This document shows positions 29,131 to 38,206 of a DNA stretch of 64,000 nt, piece after piece. Made by a program: the position numbers and the translations under genes. The stretch is from Fidelibacterota bacterium. Its GTDB lineage: Bacteria; Pseudomonadota; Alphaproteobacteria; Rhodospirillales; Rhodospirillaceae. The notes beneath the pieces were generated by a model. The model did no database searches, was not told the origin of the DNA, and worked only from the letters and a program-made list of their open reading frames with translations. Numbering within the stretch: position 1 is the stretch's first letter; each line of letters opens with the position of its first letter. The DNA is taken from positions 248,001 through 312,000 of the forward strand of contig CANJMF010000001.1 in NCBI GenBank assembly GCA_947475895.1. The letters are read 5' to 3'.

Positions 29131-29991
29131 ATGCTAAGTAAATCCGGCGTGTTTAAGGCGGTTTTGCCGGCGGGGCTTTATATTGTGGCAACGCCGATCG
29201 GAAACCTTGGCGACATGACTGCTCGGGCCGTCGACACGCTGCGTGCGGTTGATTTGATCGCCTGCGAGGACACGCGGGTGACGGGTGTGCTTTTACAGCG
29301 GTTCGCGCCGGGCACGCCCATGACGCCCTATCACGATCACAACGCCGATAAAGCGCGCCCTCTTCTCCTGGAAAAACTCCAGGCGGGTGCTGCCGTCGCA
29401 CTGGTGAGCGATGCCGGAACACCTCTGATTTCGGACCCCGGTTACAAACTTGTCCGCGATTGCGCCGAAGCGGGAATCACTGTGGTTCCCATCCCCGGCC
29501 CATCTGCGCTGCTGGCCGCGCTGACCGTGGCAGCCCTACCGACCGACCGTATTTTCTTTGCGGGCTTCCTGCCGTCAAAAGCGAGTGCCCGGCGCGACGC
29601 CATCGCTGAAGTTCAAGCCTTGCAGGCCACATTGGTGTTTTACGACTCAACCCAGCGCCTGCCCGAAACGTTGGCGGACCTTGCTGGTGTCTTAGGTGCC
29701 CGCCCCGCCGCGGTTTGCCGTGAACTGACAAAAATGCACGAAGACATCCGGCGCGACACGCTGGATAACCTGGCTGCGATGTATGCCGTCGAAGGTCCGC
29801 CGAAGGGCGAAGTGGTGATTGTCGTCGGCGGTGCACAAGCCGTCGAGGCGAGCACGAGCGATGTCGATGCAGCCTTGCGCACAGCATTACAAACCATGAG
29901 TGTACGCGATGCTGCCACGCGCGTTGCTGAAACTCTGCGGCAATCGCGTCGCGTTTTGTATGCGCGCGCATTGGAATTGGCAAAAGAATGA
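29131..29991 (+). CDS. rsmI: 16S rRNA (cytidine1402-2'-O)-methyltransferase RsmI
   Basis: RsmI 2'-O-methylates C1402 in the ribosomal P-site region. Family motifs are present: LYIVATPIGNLGDMTARAV, CEDTRVTGVLL, ALVSDAGTPLISDPGYKLV and PIPGPSALLAAL. The ATG at 29131 gives 286 residues, the usual size. An ATG at 29050 would add 27 lysine- and glycine-rich residues and overlap the divergent LpoA-like gene. The 50 bases between 29080 and 29131 must hold both promoters, or the two genes overlap at their 5' ends. It overlaps yraN by four bases. Confidence 0.93.
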   Translation: MLSKSGVFKAVLPAGLYIVATPIGNLGDMTARAVDTLRAVDLIACEDTRVTGVLLQRFAPGTPMTPYHDHNADKARPLLLEKLQAGAAVALVSDAGTPLISDPGYKLVRDCAEAGITVVPIPGPSALLAALTVAALPTDRIFFAGFLPSKASARRDAIAEVQALQATLVFYDSTQRLPETLADLAGVLGARPAAVCRELTKMHEDIRRDTLDNLAAMYAVEGPPKGEVVIVVGGAQAVEASTSDVDAALRTALQTMSVRDAATRVAETLRQSRRVLYARALELAKE

Positions 29992-30422
29992 GCCGGTTTG
30001 ATAGTTTCCGCGGACAACGCGGCCGATTCCTGCCTCCGTCGCAAAAACAAAAACGCGTCCAAGCAGAACTTCGCGGCCGCCTTGCCGAGAGTTTGTGTGC
30101 GGCGCGGCTATTGTTAACGGGCTGGCGCATTCTCGCACGCCGCTTAAAGGCCAAAGCGGGTTCAGGCCTTGGCGAAGTCGATATTGTTGCCAGGCGCGGT
30201 GCGGTCATCGCCTTTATTGAAGTAAAGGCGCGCCTCGATCCAACCGCAGCTTTAGACGCCGTTACTGCAATGCAGCGTGCGCGCATAGCCCGCGCCGCTG
30301 ACGTATTTATCCAGCGCCGGGCCGAATGTGCAGACTGCGAGATCCGCTTTGATGTCATGATCGTAAGCCGCAGCTTTTTGCCCAAACGCATCGCGGACGC
30401 CTGGCGGCCGGAACTTCCGTAA
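29988..30422 (+). CDS. yraN: YraN / UPF0102 family endonuclease-like protein
   Basis: A 144-residue member of UPF0102, a predicted PD-(D/E)xK nuclease-fold family. It has GRLAESLCAARLLLTGWRILARR, GEVDIVARRGAVIAFIEVKAR (acidic and Lys positions of the nuclease fold) and DVMIVS. An arginine-rich N-terminus precedes it. The ATGA overlap with rsmI and the divergent LpoA-like gene reproduce the yraL-yraN-lpoA neighbourhood of enterobacteria. The cellular role is not established in the family. Confidence 0.88.
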   Translation: MSRFDSFRGQRGRFLPPSQKQKRVQAELRGRLAESLCAARLLLTGWRILARRLKAKAGSGLGEVDIVARRGAVIAFIEVKARLDPTAALDAVTAMQRARIARAADVFIQRRAECADCEIRFDVMIVSRSFLPKRIADAWRPELP

Positions 30423-30449
30423 TAGCGCGGATTGTTGGAGAATGACCGC

Positions 30450-31301
30450 GTGATAACCGTAGAAGCCATTCGCACGGCCTTGAAACCCATCGTGGGTCAA
30501 ACCGACGACGCTCTCGACGTCGCCGAAGCCGCATTGCTATTGGCCTCCATTAATCACCCAGCGCCCGACTTGCACGTTTATCGCGAGCACCTCAAAGCCT
30601 TGGCTGATGCGGTGAACGACGCCGCGGCTTCGTCCAGTCTCGATGCCGACCGCCCAGGGCCGGAAGAGATGGCCGCCATTCTTGGTCGCGTGATCGCAGA
30701 CGAATTTCGCTACGCGGGTGATGAGGAAACCTACGACGATTTGGATAACGCAAACATGATGCGCGTCATCGAGCGGCGCAAAGGGTTGCCGGTGACTTTG
30801 GGCATCCTCTATCTGTTCGCGGCGCGCGCGCAGGGATGGGGGGCGGCGGGTTTGAGCTTTCCGGGCCACTTCCTCATTCGTTTGGAAAGCCGCGATGGCC
30901 GGCGTGTGATTGTCGATCCTTTTCATGGCGGTCGCGTCATGGAGGCGCAGGCCTTGCGCGAACTGCTCAAGCAATTCTCCGGAGCCGCAACGGAATTGGA
31001 CGCCTCGCACTATCGCCCCGTCGGCAATCGCGATGTACTCGTGCGCCTGCAAAACAATGTACGCACGCGCCGGCTCGAGCTGGGTGAAGTGAGTGGCGCG
31101 CTTGAAGCTGTGATCACGCTTCAGGTTTTGGACCCCGATAATGTTGGGCTGTGGCGTGAAGCCGGCGTGCTACATATGCGCTTGGGACAGCTAAAATACG
31201 CGGTGGAGTCCTTCGAGACATTCGTCGTCCGCTCGCCGGAAGGCCCGGACAAACGCAAGATCAGTCAAGTCGTTCATGAACTGCGCGAGCGCTTGCACTA
31301 A
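30450..31301 (+). CDS. SirB1-like protein (transglutaminase-like core with TPR)
   Basis: The 283 residues contain a transglutaminase-like SirB1 core (NMMRVIERRKGLPVTLGILYLFAARAQGWGAAGLSFPGHFLIRL, quoted here by its first part NMMRVIERRKGLPVTLG). TPR-like helices follow (LELGEVSGALEAVITLQVLDPDNVGLWREAG). The usual transglutaminase catalytic Cys is replaced by Ala or Gly near GWGAAGL, so it is probably not a protease or transglutaminase. GGAG at 30437-30440 lies nine bases before the GTG at 30450; a TTG at 30432 is less likely. Function is unknown; it is often found near gshB in alphaproteobacteria. Confidence 0.8.
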   Translation: MITVEAIRTALKPIVGQTDDALDVAEAALLLASINHPAPDLHVYREHLKALADAVNDAAASSSLDADRPGPEEMAAILGRVIADEFRYAGDEETYDDLDNANMMRVIERRKGLPVTLGILYLFAARAQGWGAAGLSFPGHFLIRLESRDGRRVIVDPFHGGRVMEAQALRELLKQFSGAATELDASHYRPVGNRDVLVRLQNNVRTRRLELGEVSGALEAVITLQVLDPDNVGLWREAGVLHMRLGQLKYAVESFETFVVRSPEGPDKRKISQVVHELRERLH

Positions 31302-31322
31302 AGGCACGAGGAAGAACCTTCC

Positions 31323-32270
31323 ATGACATTGCATGTGGCTATTCAAATGGACCCGATGGAGTCCATCAACATCGATGGCGACTCTACATTTGTTCTAGCG
31401 TTGGAAGCACAACGCCGGGGGCATGTGCTGTATCACTATGTTCCGCGCAAGCTCACGTTCCTCGATGGCAAAGTCACGGCCGTTGCAAATCCGATGAAGG
31501 TGCGGCGCGAGAAGGGAAACCATTTTGAATTCGGTGCGCCCGAGAAGCTGGACCTCAGCAAGATGGATGTGGTGCTCATGCGCCAAGATCCGCCATTCGA
31601 CATGGCGTATATCACCGCGACGCATATCCTTGAGCATATTCACCCGAAGACCCTTGTCGTGAACGATCCCGCGCACGTGCGCAACGCGCCGGAAAAACTG
31701 TTCGTCACGCACTTCGAGGGCGTGATGCCCACCACATTGATTTCAGCCGATGTCGAAGAAATCAAAGCATTCCGCCGCGAGTACAAAGACATCATCCTGA
31801 AGCCGCTTTACGGCAATGGCGGCGCGGGTGTGTTTCACGTGAAGCCCGACGATGAGAATTTCGGATCGCTGTTGGAATTATTCACAACGACCTCGCGCGA
31901 GCCCGTGATTGTTCAACGCTATATTCCGCAAGTGCGCGCGGGCGACAAACGCATCGTTCTCATCGACGGGAAGGCCGCGGGTGCCATCAACCGCGTTCCG
32001 AGCCAAGGTGAAGCCCGCTCGAATATGCATGTGGGCGGCCGCCCGGAGAAAAGCGATCTGACAAAACGCGAGCATGAAATCTGCGAGCAGATCGGACCGG
32101 CCTTGCGCGAGCGCGGCATTCTGTTCGCCGGCATCGACGTCATCGGTGATTATCTTACCGAAATCAACGTGACCTCTCCCACGGGTCTGCAGGAAATTAA
32201 TCGTTTCAACGGCTCGGTTCTGGAATCGCAGATTTGGGATGCTATCGAATCGCGTCTGCCTCAAAAATGA
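31323..32270 (+). CDS. gshB: Glutathione synthetase
   Basis: GshB is the ATP-grasp ligase that joins glycine to gamma-glutamylcysteine. The 315 residues match the family along their length: [73 protein letters not shown] and [15 protein letters not shown]. It starts 21 bases after the SirB1-like gene behind AGGAAGAA. The codons for GVFHVK contain a 14/16 match to the parS palindrome (31831-31846). Confidence 0.97.
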   Translation: MTLHVAIQMDPMESINIDGDSTFVLALEAQRRGHVLYHYVPRKLTFLDGKVTAVANPMKVRREKGNHFEFGAPEKLDLSKMDVVLMRQDPPFDMAYITATHILEHIHPKTLVVNDPAHVRNAPEKLFVTHFEGVMPTTLISADVEEIKAFRREYKDIILKPLYGNGGAGVFHVKPDDENFGSLLELFTTTSREPVIVQRYIPQVRAGDKRIVLIDGKAAGAINRVPSQGEARSNMHVGGRPEKSDLTKREHEICEQIGPALRERGILFAGIDVIGDYLTEINVTSPTGLQEINRFNGSVLESQIWDAIESRLPQK

Positions 32271-32330
32271 CATCTCTGAACCCGAGAAGACATTCTCGCG
32301 TTTCGACGCCGCATTTCGGAGAGAAGGCTT

Positions 32331-33200
32331 TTGGCAGATTTAGACGACATTGCGAAATTGGCGGATCATCCCGCTGTGCTTGAGAAGCAAATCACCAAGG
32401 CGCTCGACACGACCATGGACGTGGTCGCCATTTACGGCCTCAAGATCGTCGGCGCCATCATCATCCTCACCATCGGCTGGATGGTGGCGGGTTTTATCCA
32501 CAAAACCATCATGCGCGCCGGACGCCGGGCGACGCGCATCGACATCACGTTGTTTTCCTTCGTCGCATCTTTGGCGAAGTACACCCTTCTCGTCTTCACC
32601 GTGGTCGCCATGCTTTCTGCCTTTGGTGTGCAGACCACCAGCTTTATCGCCGTGTTGGGGGCAACCAGTTTGGCGATTGGCCTGGCGCTTCAGGGGACAT
32701 TGAGCCACGTCGCATCGGGCTTGATGATTATCGTGTTTCGTCCGTTTCGCATTGGTGACCGGATCGAGATTGGTCCCATTGGCGGAACGGTGGAGGAAAT
32801 TTCGCTGTTCACGACGGAACTGCGTTCCACCGACAATATCAGGATCGTCGTGCCTAACAGCGTGGTGTGGCGCGATAGCATTAAAAACCTCAGCGGTTAC
32901 GATACGCGCCGGGTGCGGATTGAAGTGGCCATGCCCTACGCCACCGACACCGAAGATGTGATTGCCCAGGTGGAGCATATGGTCGCCGAGGACAAGCGAG
33001 TGCTGAAAGACCCGCCGCCGGTGGTGACGGTGTCTAAGGTCTCGGAAGTCGCGGTCACCGTGCTGGTAGAGGCGTGGGTGTCCCAGGGCGATGTACAGGG
33101 CATGCAGTACGTCCTGAATCGCCGCGTGAAGAAACTTCTCGATCAAAAGCGCGCCGCCGAAGCAGAGGCCCATCAGACCGCCCAATCGACGAAAAGCTAG
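32331..33200 (+). CDS. mscS: Small-conductance mechanosensitive channel (MscS family)
   Basis: MscS channels release solutes on hypo-osmotic shock. Three membrane helices are visible at about 32-62, 75-100 and 108-140; the third is the glycine/alanine-rich pore helix (LGATSLAIGLALQGTLSHVA). A beta domain follows (FRPFRIGDRIEIGPIGGTVEEI and RIVVPNSVVW), then the cytoplasmic alpha/beta domain. The 289 residues are typical of the minimal E. coli-type channel. Translation starts at a TTG behind CGGAGAGAAGG. A short hairpin (CGAGAA with TTCTCG, 32284-32299) lies in the gap after gshB. Confidence 0.93.
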   Translation: MADLDDIAKLADHPAVLEKQITKALDTTMDVVAIYGLKIVGAIIILTIGWMVAGFIHKTIMRAGRRATRIDITLFSFVASLAKYTLLVFTVVAMLSAFGVQTTSFIAVLGATSLAIGLALQGTLSHVASGLMIIVFRPFRIGDRIEIGPIGGTVEEISLFTTELRSTDNIRIVVPNSVVWRDSIKNLSGYDTRRVRIEVAMPYATDTEDVIAQVEHMVAEDKRVLKDPPPVVTVSKVSEVAVTVLVEAWVSQGDVQGMQYVLNRRVKKLLDQKRAAEAEAHQTAQSTKS

Positions 33201-33245
33201 CGGCCGTTTTCGCTTCCTTGTTATGCTTCCGGTGAACGGGGGCTC

Positions 33246-34766
33246 ATGGTCGCGCACGTCAACACAGTCGCGTTTTCCGGTATCGATGTTCTGCCCATTG
33301 AGGTGCAGGTCGCGATTGCCAGCGGCTTGCCCACATTCACCATTGTGGGACTAGCCGACAAAGCCGTGGGCGAATCCCGCGAACGCGTGCGTGCGGCGCT
33401 GAACGCCATCGGACTTTCGCTGCCGGGCAAGCGCATCACCGTGAACCTGGCGCCTGCCGACGTGCAAAAAGAGGGCACGCATTTCGACCTGCCGATCGCC
33501 TTGGGGCTTTTAGTGGCCATGGGCGTCGTCGCCATGGATGAGATTGGCCAGTACCTAACATTGGGCGAGCTTGGCCTCGACGGATCGATTGCCTCTGTCG
33601 CGGGTGTTTTGCCCGCCGCCATTGCCGCCAACGCGTCCGATCGCGGCTTGATCTGTCCGGGTCCGCAGGGCGGTGAGGCGGCATGGGCGGGAGGTGCAGA
33701 CGTGTTGGCGCCGCGGTCGTTGTTGGAACTCATCAACCACTTCAAGGGCGCTGCGATTTTGGTGCCGCCGCAGCCGGCGGAGCCGAAATCCACCAGCGCC
33801 TTTCTCGACCTCAAGGATATCAAGGGCCAGGAGACCGCGAAGCGCGCGTTAGAGATCGCGGCGGCGGGCGGACATAACATGTTGATGCTGGGACCGCCGG
33901 GATCAGGCAAATCGATGTTGGCCGCGCGCCTGCCCGGACTCCTTCCGCCGCTGAGCGCGGCCGAGGCGCTGGAAGTGAGCATGATTCATTCCATCGCCGG
34001 ACAACTCGCCGACGGGATCGTGCGACAACGACCATTCCGCGATCCGCATCATTCCGCCTCGACGCCGGCCTTGGTCGGTGGGGGCTTGCGCGCGAAGCCG
34101 GGGGAGATTTCCTTGGCCCACCGCGGCGTGCTGTTCCTCGACGAGTTGCCCGAATTTTCACGCGGCAGCCTGGAAGCGTTGCGCCAACCTTTGGAAACCG
34201 GCCGGGTCGCAATCGCGCGTGCCAATGTTCATGTGAGTTATCCAGCGCGTTTTCAATTGATTGCCGCCATGAACCCCTGCCGGTGTGGACATTTGAGTGA
34301 TCCGCAGCTGGCCTGCAACAAAGCGCCGCGGTGTGCGGCCGAATATCAGAACCGTATCTCGGGTCCGTTGTTCGACCGCATCGATCTGCACGTCGACGTG
34401 CCGGCGGTTGATCCCCTGGATCTTGCAACGCCGAGCGCTGCCGAGGACTCGAGCGTCGTTGCAGCTCGCGTTGCGGCAGCGCGCGCGATTCAGGCCGCGC
34501 GCTATGCGGGACATAACGCTGTATGCAATGCCGAAGCAGATGGCGAGCTTCTGGAGAAAGTAGCGACGCCAGATACGGAAGGCCGCGCGCTGTTGGTGCA
34601 AGCGGCGGAGAAAATGAAACTTTCGGCACGCGGGTATCATCGTATCTTACGCGTCGCGCGAACAATTTCCGATCTTGAGAACGCCGCCACGGTTGGCCAC
34701 ATTCATATCGCCGAGGCGCTATCCTATCGCCGCGTCATGCCCGGTCGAACACTCGTCGCAGATTAA
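33246..34766 (+). CDS. comM: YifB/ComM-family AAA+ ATPase (Mg-chelatase-like)
   Basis: ComM-type proteins are AAA+ helicases that help extend recombination joints during natural transformation; the family was long labelled Mg-chelatase-like. The 506 residues show the N-terminal ChlI-like domain (VNLAPADVQKEGTHFDLPIA), the P-loop LGPPGSGKSMLAARLPGLLP (near 215), GVLFLDELPEFSR (Walker B), and the C-terminal lid with ARGYHRILRVARTIADLE-like sequence (here ARGYHRILRVARTISDLE). The ATG is preceded by GGGGG. It is read alone. Confidence 0.93.
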   Translation: MVAHVNTVAFSGIDVLPIEVQVAIASGLPTFTIVGLADKAVGESRERVRAALNAIGLSLPGKRITVNLAPADVQKEGTHFDLPIALGLLVAMGVVAMDEIGQYLTLGELGLDGSIASVAGVLPAAIAANASDRGLICPGPQGGEAAWAGGADVLAPRSLLELINHFKGAAILVPPQPAEPKSTSAFLDLKDIKGQETAKRALEIAAAGGHNMLMLGPPGSGKSMLAARLPGLLPPLSAAEALEVSMIHSIAGQLADGIVRQRPFRDPHHSASTPALVGGGLRAKPGEISLAHRGVLFLDELPEFSRGSLEALRQPLETGRVAIARANVHVSYPARFQLIAAMNPCRCGHLSDPQLACNKAPRCAAEYQNRISGPLFDRIDLHVDVPAVDPLDLATPSAAEDSSVVAARVAAARAIQAARYAGHNAVCNAEADGELLEKVATPDTEGRALLVQAAEKMKLSARGYHRILRVARTISDLENAATVGHIHIAEALSYRRVMPGRTLVAD

Positions 34767-34959
34767 ACACGTCTTGCGCGCGAACCCTGCTACCGCAATC
34801 TGCATTGAGCCGTTCATCGGCACGCATACCTAGTTTACGGCAGGAAAATCACATTCTCGCCTCCTAATGATCACCGCAAAGCGTGAAACGAATCTTGTCC
34901 GCCCAACGTTTTCATTGTGACCGCGTGGACCCCGTGCGGTCGCAAAAACGGAGGCAGGT

Positions 34960-35217
34960 ATGAAACGGACTGTTGCATTAACTCTCGTGCTCGTTGCTTT
35001 GGCCGGTTGCGGCTATAGCAGGGGCGAACGTGCTTTGAGCGGCGCCGGCATTGGTGCGGGTATCGGTGCTGTGGGCGGCGCCATTGTTGGCGGTGATCCG
35101 CTAACTGGCGCGGTCATCGGCGGTGTTGTCGGCGGCGCTGTTGGCGCCACCACTAGCCCAGACGACGTCAACTTCGACCGCGATCGCGATCGCGATCGCC
35201 GCAATCGTCGTCGTTAA
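34960..35217 (+). CDS. Small glycine-zipper lipoprotein
   Basis: An 85-residue predicted lipoprotein with lipobox LAGC (Cys17). The middle is a glycine zipper (GAGIGAGIGAVGGAIVGG and GAVIGGVVGGAVGA) that could pack against membrane. The C-terminus is a D-R repeat (DRDRDRDRR) encoded by tandem GCGATC hexamers at about 35178-35198. Similar small proteins are common in the envelope of alphaproteobacteria, with no defined role. GGAGGCAGGT precedes the ATG. The 193 bases upstream contain a GACCGC/GCGGTC hairpin (34919-34941) but no clear promoter. Confidence 0.8.
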   Translation: MKRTVALTLVLVALAGCGYSRGERALSGAGIGAGIGAVGGAIVGGDPLTGAVIGGVVGGAVGATTSPDDVNFDRDRDRDRRNRRR

Positions 35218-35230
35218 AGCGCGCGGACTA

Positions 35231-35254
35231 ACACAATGCTGTAAAGCATTGTGT
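35231..35254 (+). terminator. Perfect stem-loop after the glycine-zipper lipoprotein gene
   Basis: ACACAATGCT (35231-35240) and AGCATTGTGT (35245-35254) form a perfect 10-bp stem closed by a GTAA tetraloop, 13 bases after the stop codon. No U-run follows. It is probably an mRNA 3'-end stabiliser or a Rho-associated structure. Confidence 0.5.
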
Positions 35255-35369
35255 CCTGCCCACGACGTCCGGTATCGATTTGATGTCGGACCTCGGGGCG
35301 CGGGGTGCGCGTCACTCGCCTTAACGGCGTTTCACTTGTGACCATGCTCGCCTTTTGCGAGGATGATGT

Positions 35370-35957
35370 ATGCGCTTTCTCATTTTAGCTTTCTCGGTCT
35401 TGAGCGTCTCAGCATTCGCCGCCGAGGCGGGTGAGCAGCTCACGATGCCGCAATTCCCCGCCGGTTGGACCAAAGTCTTTTCCGGCCATGGTAAGGACGC
35501 GCGCGAAGGCCAAGAGCAGGTGGAAGAATACGCGCCTGTCGGACAAAGCAGCCAGAAATTCCAAGACAAGATTGTTATCGAGACTTACCACCGGCTCAAC
35601 CTGCCGCTCGATGTGCTGCAACGTCGCGCCGTCGCGCAAGCACATGACGGCTGCAATGGCGTGATCGAAGGCAAATTTCAGTCAGGTGTTAATAACGGCT
35701 ATGCCAGTGCTTACTGGACACTTGGGTGCAAGAACCTGAAGCGCACGTCCTTCGGTGAGACGCGCTACACCAAGGCCATTCAAAGCGGCGACACGTTGTA
35801 TTTGATCACACGGCTTTGGCGAACAAAGGGCTATGACGACAAAGGACCAAGCATTACGGCGCAATCCTTGCGGGAGGGTTATGACTTTTTGACGACAACG
35901 ATCATTTGTCAGGAGGGGTCGCAGCAGCACCCTTGTGGCGGAGCGAAACCGCGTTAG
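35370..35957 (+). CDS. Exported protein of unknown function
   Basis: A 195-residue protein with a clear signal peptide (FLILAFSVLSVSAFAAEA, cleavage probable after the Ala-rich end). The mature part has no family I recognise. It contains four cysteines that could form disulfides (HDGCNG, TLGCKN, IICQEG, HPCGGA) and a mixed alpha/beta pattern. The ribosome binding region lies in a small hairpin (CTCGC 35347-35351 with GCGAG 35357-35361), which could limit translation. It is convergent with the HIT/his genes. Confidence 0.75.
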   Translation: MRFLILAFSVLSVSAFAAEAGEQLTMPQFPAGWTKVFSGHGKDAREGQEQVEEYAPVGQSSQKFQDKIVIETYHRLNLPLDVLQRRAVAQAHDGCNGVIEGKFQSGVNNGYASAYWTLGCKNLKRTSFGETRYTKAIQSGDTLYLITRLWRTKGYDDKGPSITAQSLREGYDFLTTTIICQEGSQQHPCGGAKPR

Positions 35958-35960
35958 CGC

Positions 35961-36326
35961 TTATTTCGCGCGCACAAGCATAGGCCCAAGGGCCTTACCG
36001 CCGAACACATGAATATGAAGATGCGGGACGGCTTGGTGCGCATGATCCCCTGCGTTCGCCAGAATCCGGAAACCTGAATCCGCGACGCCTTTGATCTCCG
36101 CGACTTTGCCGACGGCGCGAATCAATGCGCCCATCTCAACATCGGACGCTTTTGCGGCGAAGTCAGCCATGGAAACATACTTGCCTTTGGGAATCACCAG
36201 CGTGTGAATCGGTGCTTCCGGATTGATGTCTTCAAACGCCAGCGTGTGAGCGTCTTCGTAAACTTTCGTGCAAGGAATCTCGCCGCGCAAAATACGCGCG
36301 AAGATGTTGTTGTCGTCGTAGGCCAT
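35961..36326 (-). CDS. HIT-family (HINT-like) nucleotide-binding protein
   Basis: A 121-residue histidine-triad protein with HLHIHVFGG (102-110) as the catalytic triad and the N-terminal IFARILRGEIPCTKVYEDA typical of HinT purine-nucleoside phosphoramidases. Its start overlaps the hisE stop by one base, so it is the last gene of the reverse histidine operon. This is a common arrangement in alphaproteobacteria, with an unclear metabolic link. Confidence 0.92.
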   Translation of the reverse strand: MAYDDNNIFARILRGEIPCTKVYEDAHTLAFEDINPEAPIHTLVIPKGKYVSMADFAAKASDVEMGALIRAVGKVAEIKGVADSGFRILANAGDHAHQAVPHLHIHVFGGKALGPMLVRAK

Positions 36327-36664
36327 CAGTGCGGGCCCGCTTTCTTGCGCGCCTCTTTCACAGCAACGCCCGAGGTTCCAAAGCGGCGATCAAGTTCCAC
36401 CCACACTTCGCTGGCGCTGACGCCCTTCGCGGCCCAGAGCACGAGGAGGTGATATAAAAGATCGGCGCTTTCGCGCACCAGGCGCTCGTTGCCTTCGGCA
36501 ACAGCAGCGATGGCAGTTTCCACCGCTTCCTCGCCAAGTTTTTGCGCGATCTTATTCACGCCCTTTGCATAGAGGCGCGCCGTATAAGACGACTCTGGGT
36601 CCGCGTCCTTGCGGCTTTTGATCACTTCAAAAAGCTCAAGCAGGATTTTTTCGTCGACGCTCAT
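36326..36664 (-). CDS. hisE: Phosphoribosyl-ATP pyrophosphatase
   Basis: HisE catalyses the second step of histidine synthesis, PR-ATP to PR-AMP. The 112 residues match the helical MazG-like family: SYTARLYAKGVNKIAQKLGEEAVE and RESADLLYHLLVLWAAKGV, with the acidic Mg2+ ligands. It stands alone rather than fused to hisI, as usual in alphaproteobacteria; hisI is not in this window. It lies ten bases after hisF. Confidence 0.95.
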   Translation of the reverse strand: MSVDEKILLELFEVIKSRKDADPESSYTARLYAKGVNKIAQKLGEEAVETAIAAVAEGNERLVRESADLLYHLLVLWAAKGVSASEVWVELDRRFGTSGVAVKEARKKAGPH

Positions 36665-36674
36665 GAACGGCTCC

Positions 36675-37448
36675 CTACGCGGCTTTCGGCGTGAGGCGGA
36701 CTGGCAAGCCCGCCGCCATCAAGCATTCTTTGGCTTGGCGAATGGTAAACTGACCGAAGTGAAAGATCGAGGCGGCCAACACGGCGCTGGCATGACCTTC
36801 GCGCACGCCCGCAACCAAGTGATCAAGATCGCCGACACCGCCGGAGGCAATCACCGGAACGGTGACCGCATCAGCCACGGCGCGGGTCAGCGGCAGGTCG
36901 TAGCCGACGCGCGTGCCGTCGCGGTCCATGGATGTGAGCAGAATTTCGCCGGCGCCATAACCGGTCATGCGCTTTGACCACTGCACGGCGTCGAGGCCGG
37001 TGGCGTTGCGGCCGCCGTGCGTGAAAATCTCGAACTTGCCCGAGGGCACTTGCTTGGCATCGATGGCCACGACAATGCATTGGCTGCCGAATTTCATCGC
37101 GGCCTCGCGCACGAACTCGGGCGTTTTTACAGCAGCGGTATTAATGGAAACCTTGTCTGCCCCGGCCAGCAGAAGCTTGCGGATGTCTTCGATGGTGCGA
37201 ACGCCGCCGCCCACGGTCAGGGGCATGAAACACTGCTCGGCCGTACGCGAGACCACGTCATAGAGGGTGTCGCGGTTTTCGTGGCTGGCGGTGATATCGA
37301 GGAAGCACAGCTCGTCCGCGCCTTCGGCGTCATAGATACGGGCCTGTTCGACGGGATCGCCGGCATCGCGCAGGCCCACGAAATTCACGCCTTTGACGAC
37401 ACGGCCGTCTTTGACGTCGAGACAGGGAATGATGCGAATTTTCAGCAT
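36675..37448 (-). CDS. hisF: Imidazole glycerol phosphate synthase, cyclase subunit
   Basis: HisF is the TIM-barrel cyclase that, with HisH, makes imidazole glycerol phosphate and AICAR. The 257 residues carry [31 protein letters not shown] (catalytic Asp), [12 protein letters not shown] and [16 protein letters not shown] (second catalytic Asp), plus the C-terminal phosphate loop [13 protein letters not shown]. It lies between hisA and hisE in the reverse operon. Confidence 0.97.
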   Translation of the reverse strand: MLKIRIIPCLDVKDGRVVKGVNFVGLRDAGDPVEQARIYDAEGADELCFLDITASHENRDTLYDVVSRTAEQCFMPLTVGGGVRTIEDIRKLLLAGADKVSINTAAVKTPEFVREAAMKFGSQCIVVAIDAKQVPSGKFEIFTHGGRNATGLDAVQWSKRMTGYGAGEILLTSMDRDGTRVGYDLPLTRAVADAVTVPVIASGGVGDLDHLVAGVREGHASAVLAASIFHFGQFTIRQAKECLMAAGLPVRLTPKAA

Positions 37449-37471
37449 GCGCCCTGTATGGCGCAGTTAAA

Positions 37472-38206
37472 TCAGGCTTTCAATACAGCGATGGCGTCGC
37501 GCAAATTTAGGTGACCTTCATAGAGTGCCCGGCCCGCAATCACGCCCGCGATACCCGAGCTTGCCGCCGCCTTCACCGCCCGAATGTCTTCGATGGAAGA
37601 TACGCCGCCCGATACAATCACCGGGATCGGGACCGCCCGCGCCAAGGCGGCCGAAGCCGCCACATTTGCGCCGGCGAGAACGCCGTCACGGTCGATGTCG
37701 GTGTGGATAATGGCGGCAACCCCGGCATCGACAAACCTGAGCGCCAGGTCGGCGACATCGAGTTCCGAGGTCTCCGCCCAGCCTTCCGTGGCGACTTTGC
37801 CTTTGCGCGCGTCAATACCGACGGCAATACGCCCCGGAAACAACCGGCAGGCTTCGTGAACGAGCATCGGGTTTTTCACGGCAGCTGTGCCCAGAATCAC
37901 GCGTGTAAGGCCCGCTTCCAGCCAGCGCCCGATACCTTCGAGATCACGAATGCCGCCACCAAGCTGAACCGGGACTTTGGCCGCAGCGATGATGGCCTTC
38001 ACGGCGTCCGCGTTCACGGGTTTACCGGCGAAAGCGCCGTCGAGATCCACCACATGAATCCACTCGCAGCCCGCATCGGTGAATTGTTTGGCTTGATCGC
38101 CCGGCGATTCATTGAACACAGTTGCTTGCGCCATGTCGCCTTTGACGAGGCGCACGCACTTGCCTTGCTTGAGATCGATGGCGGGAAAGAGGCTCAAATT
38201 TCCCAT
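37472..38206 (-). CDS. hisA: ProFAR isomerase
   Basis: HisA isomerises ProFAR to PRFAR and is a TIM barrel related to HisF. Motifs are [19 protein letters not shown] (catalytic Asp), [26 protein letters not shown] and [12 protein letters not shown]. The ATG at 38206 shares one base with the hisH stop and gives 244 residues beginning [16 protein letters not shown] at 38218 is possible. Neither has a strong ribosome binding site, consistent with coupling to hisH. Confidence 0.95.
   Translation of the reverse strand: MGNLSLFPAIDLKQGKCVRLVKGDMAQATVFNESPGDQAKQFTDAGCEWIHVVDLDGAFAGKPVNADAVKAIIAAAKVPVQLGGGIRDLEGIGRWLEAGLTRVILGTAAVKNPMLVHEACRLFPGRIAVGIDARKGKVATEGWAETSELDVADLALRFVDAGVAAIIHTDIDRDGVLAGANVAASAALARAVPIPVIVSGGVSSIEDIRAVKAAASSGIAGVIAGRALYEGHLNLRDAIAVLKA

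Noticed and set aside
35170-35205. Tandem GCGATC repeats as a repeat element
   Set aside because: Short, in frame and encoding the Asp-Arg tail of the small lipoprotein; not an independent repeat family.
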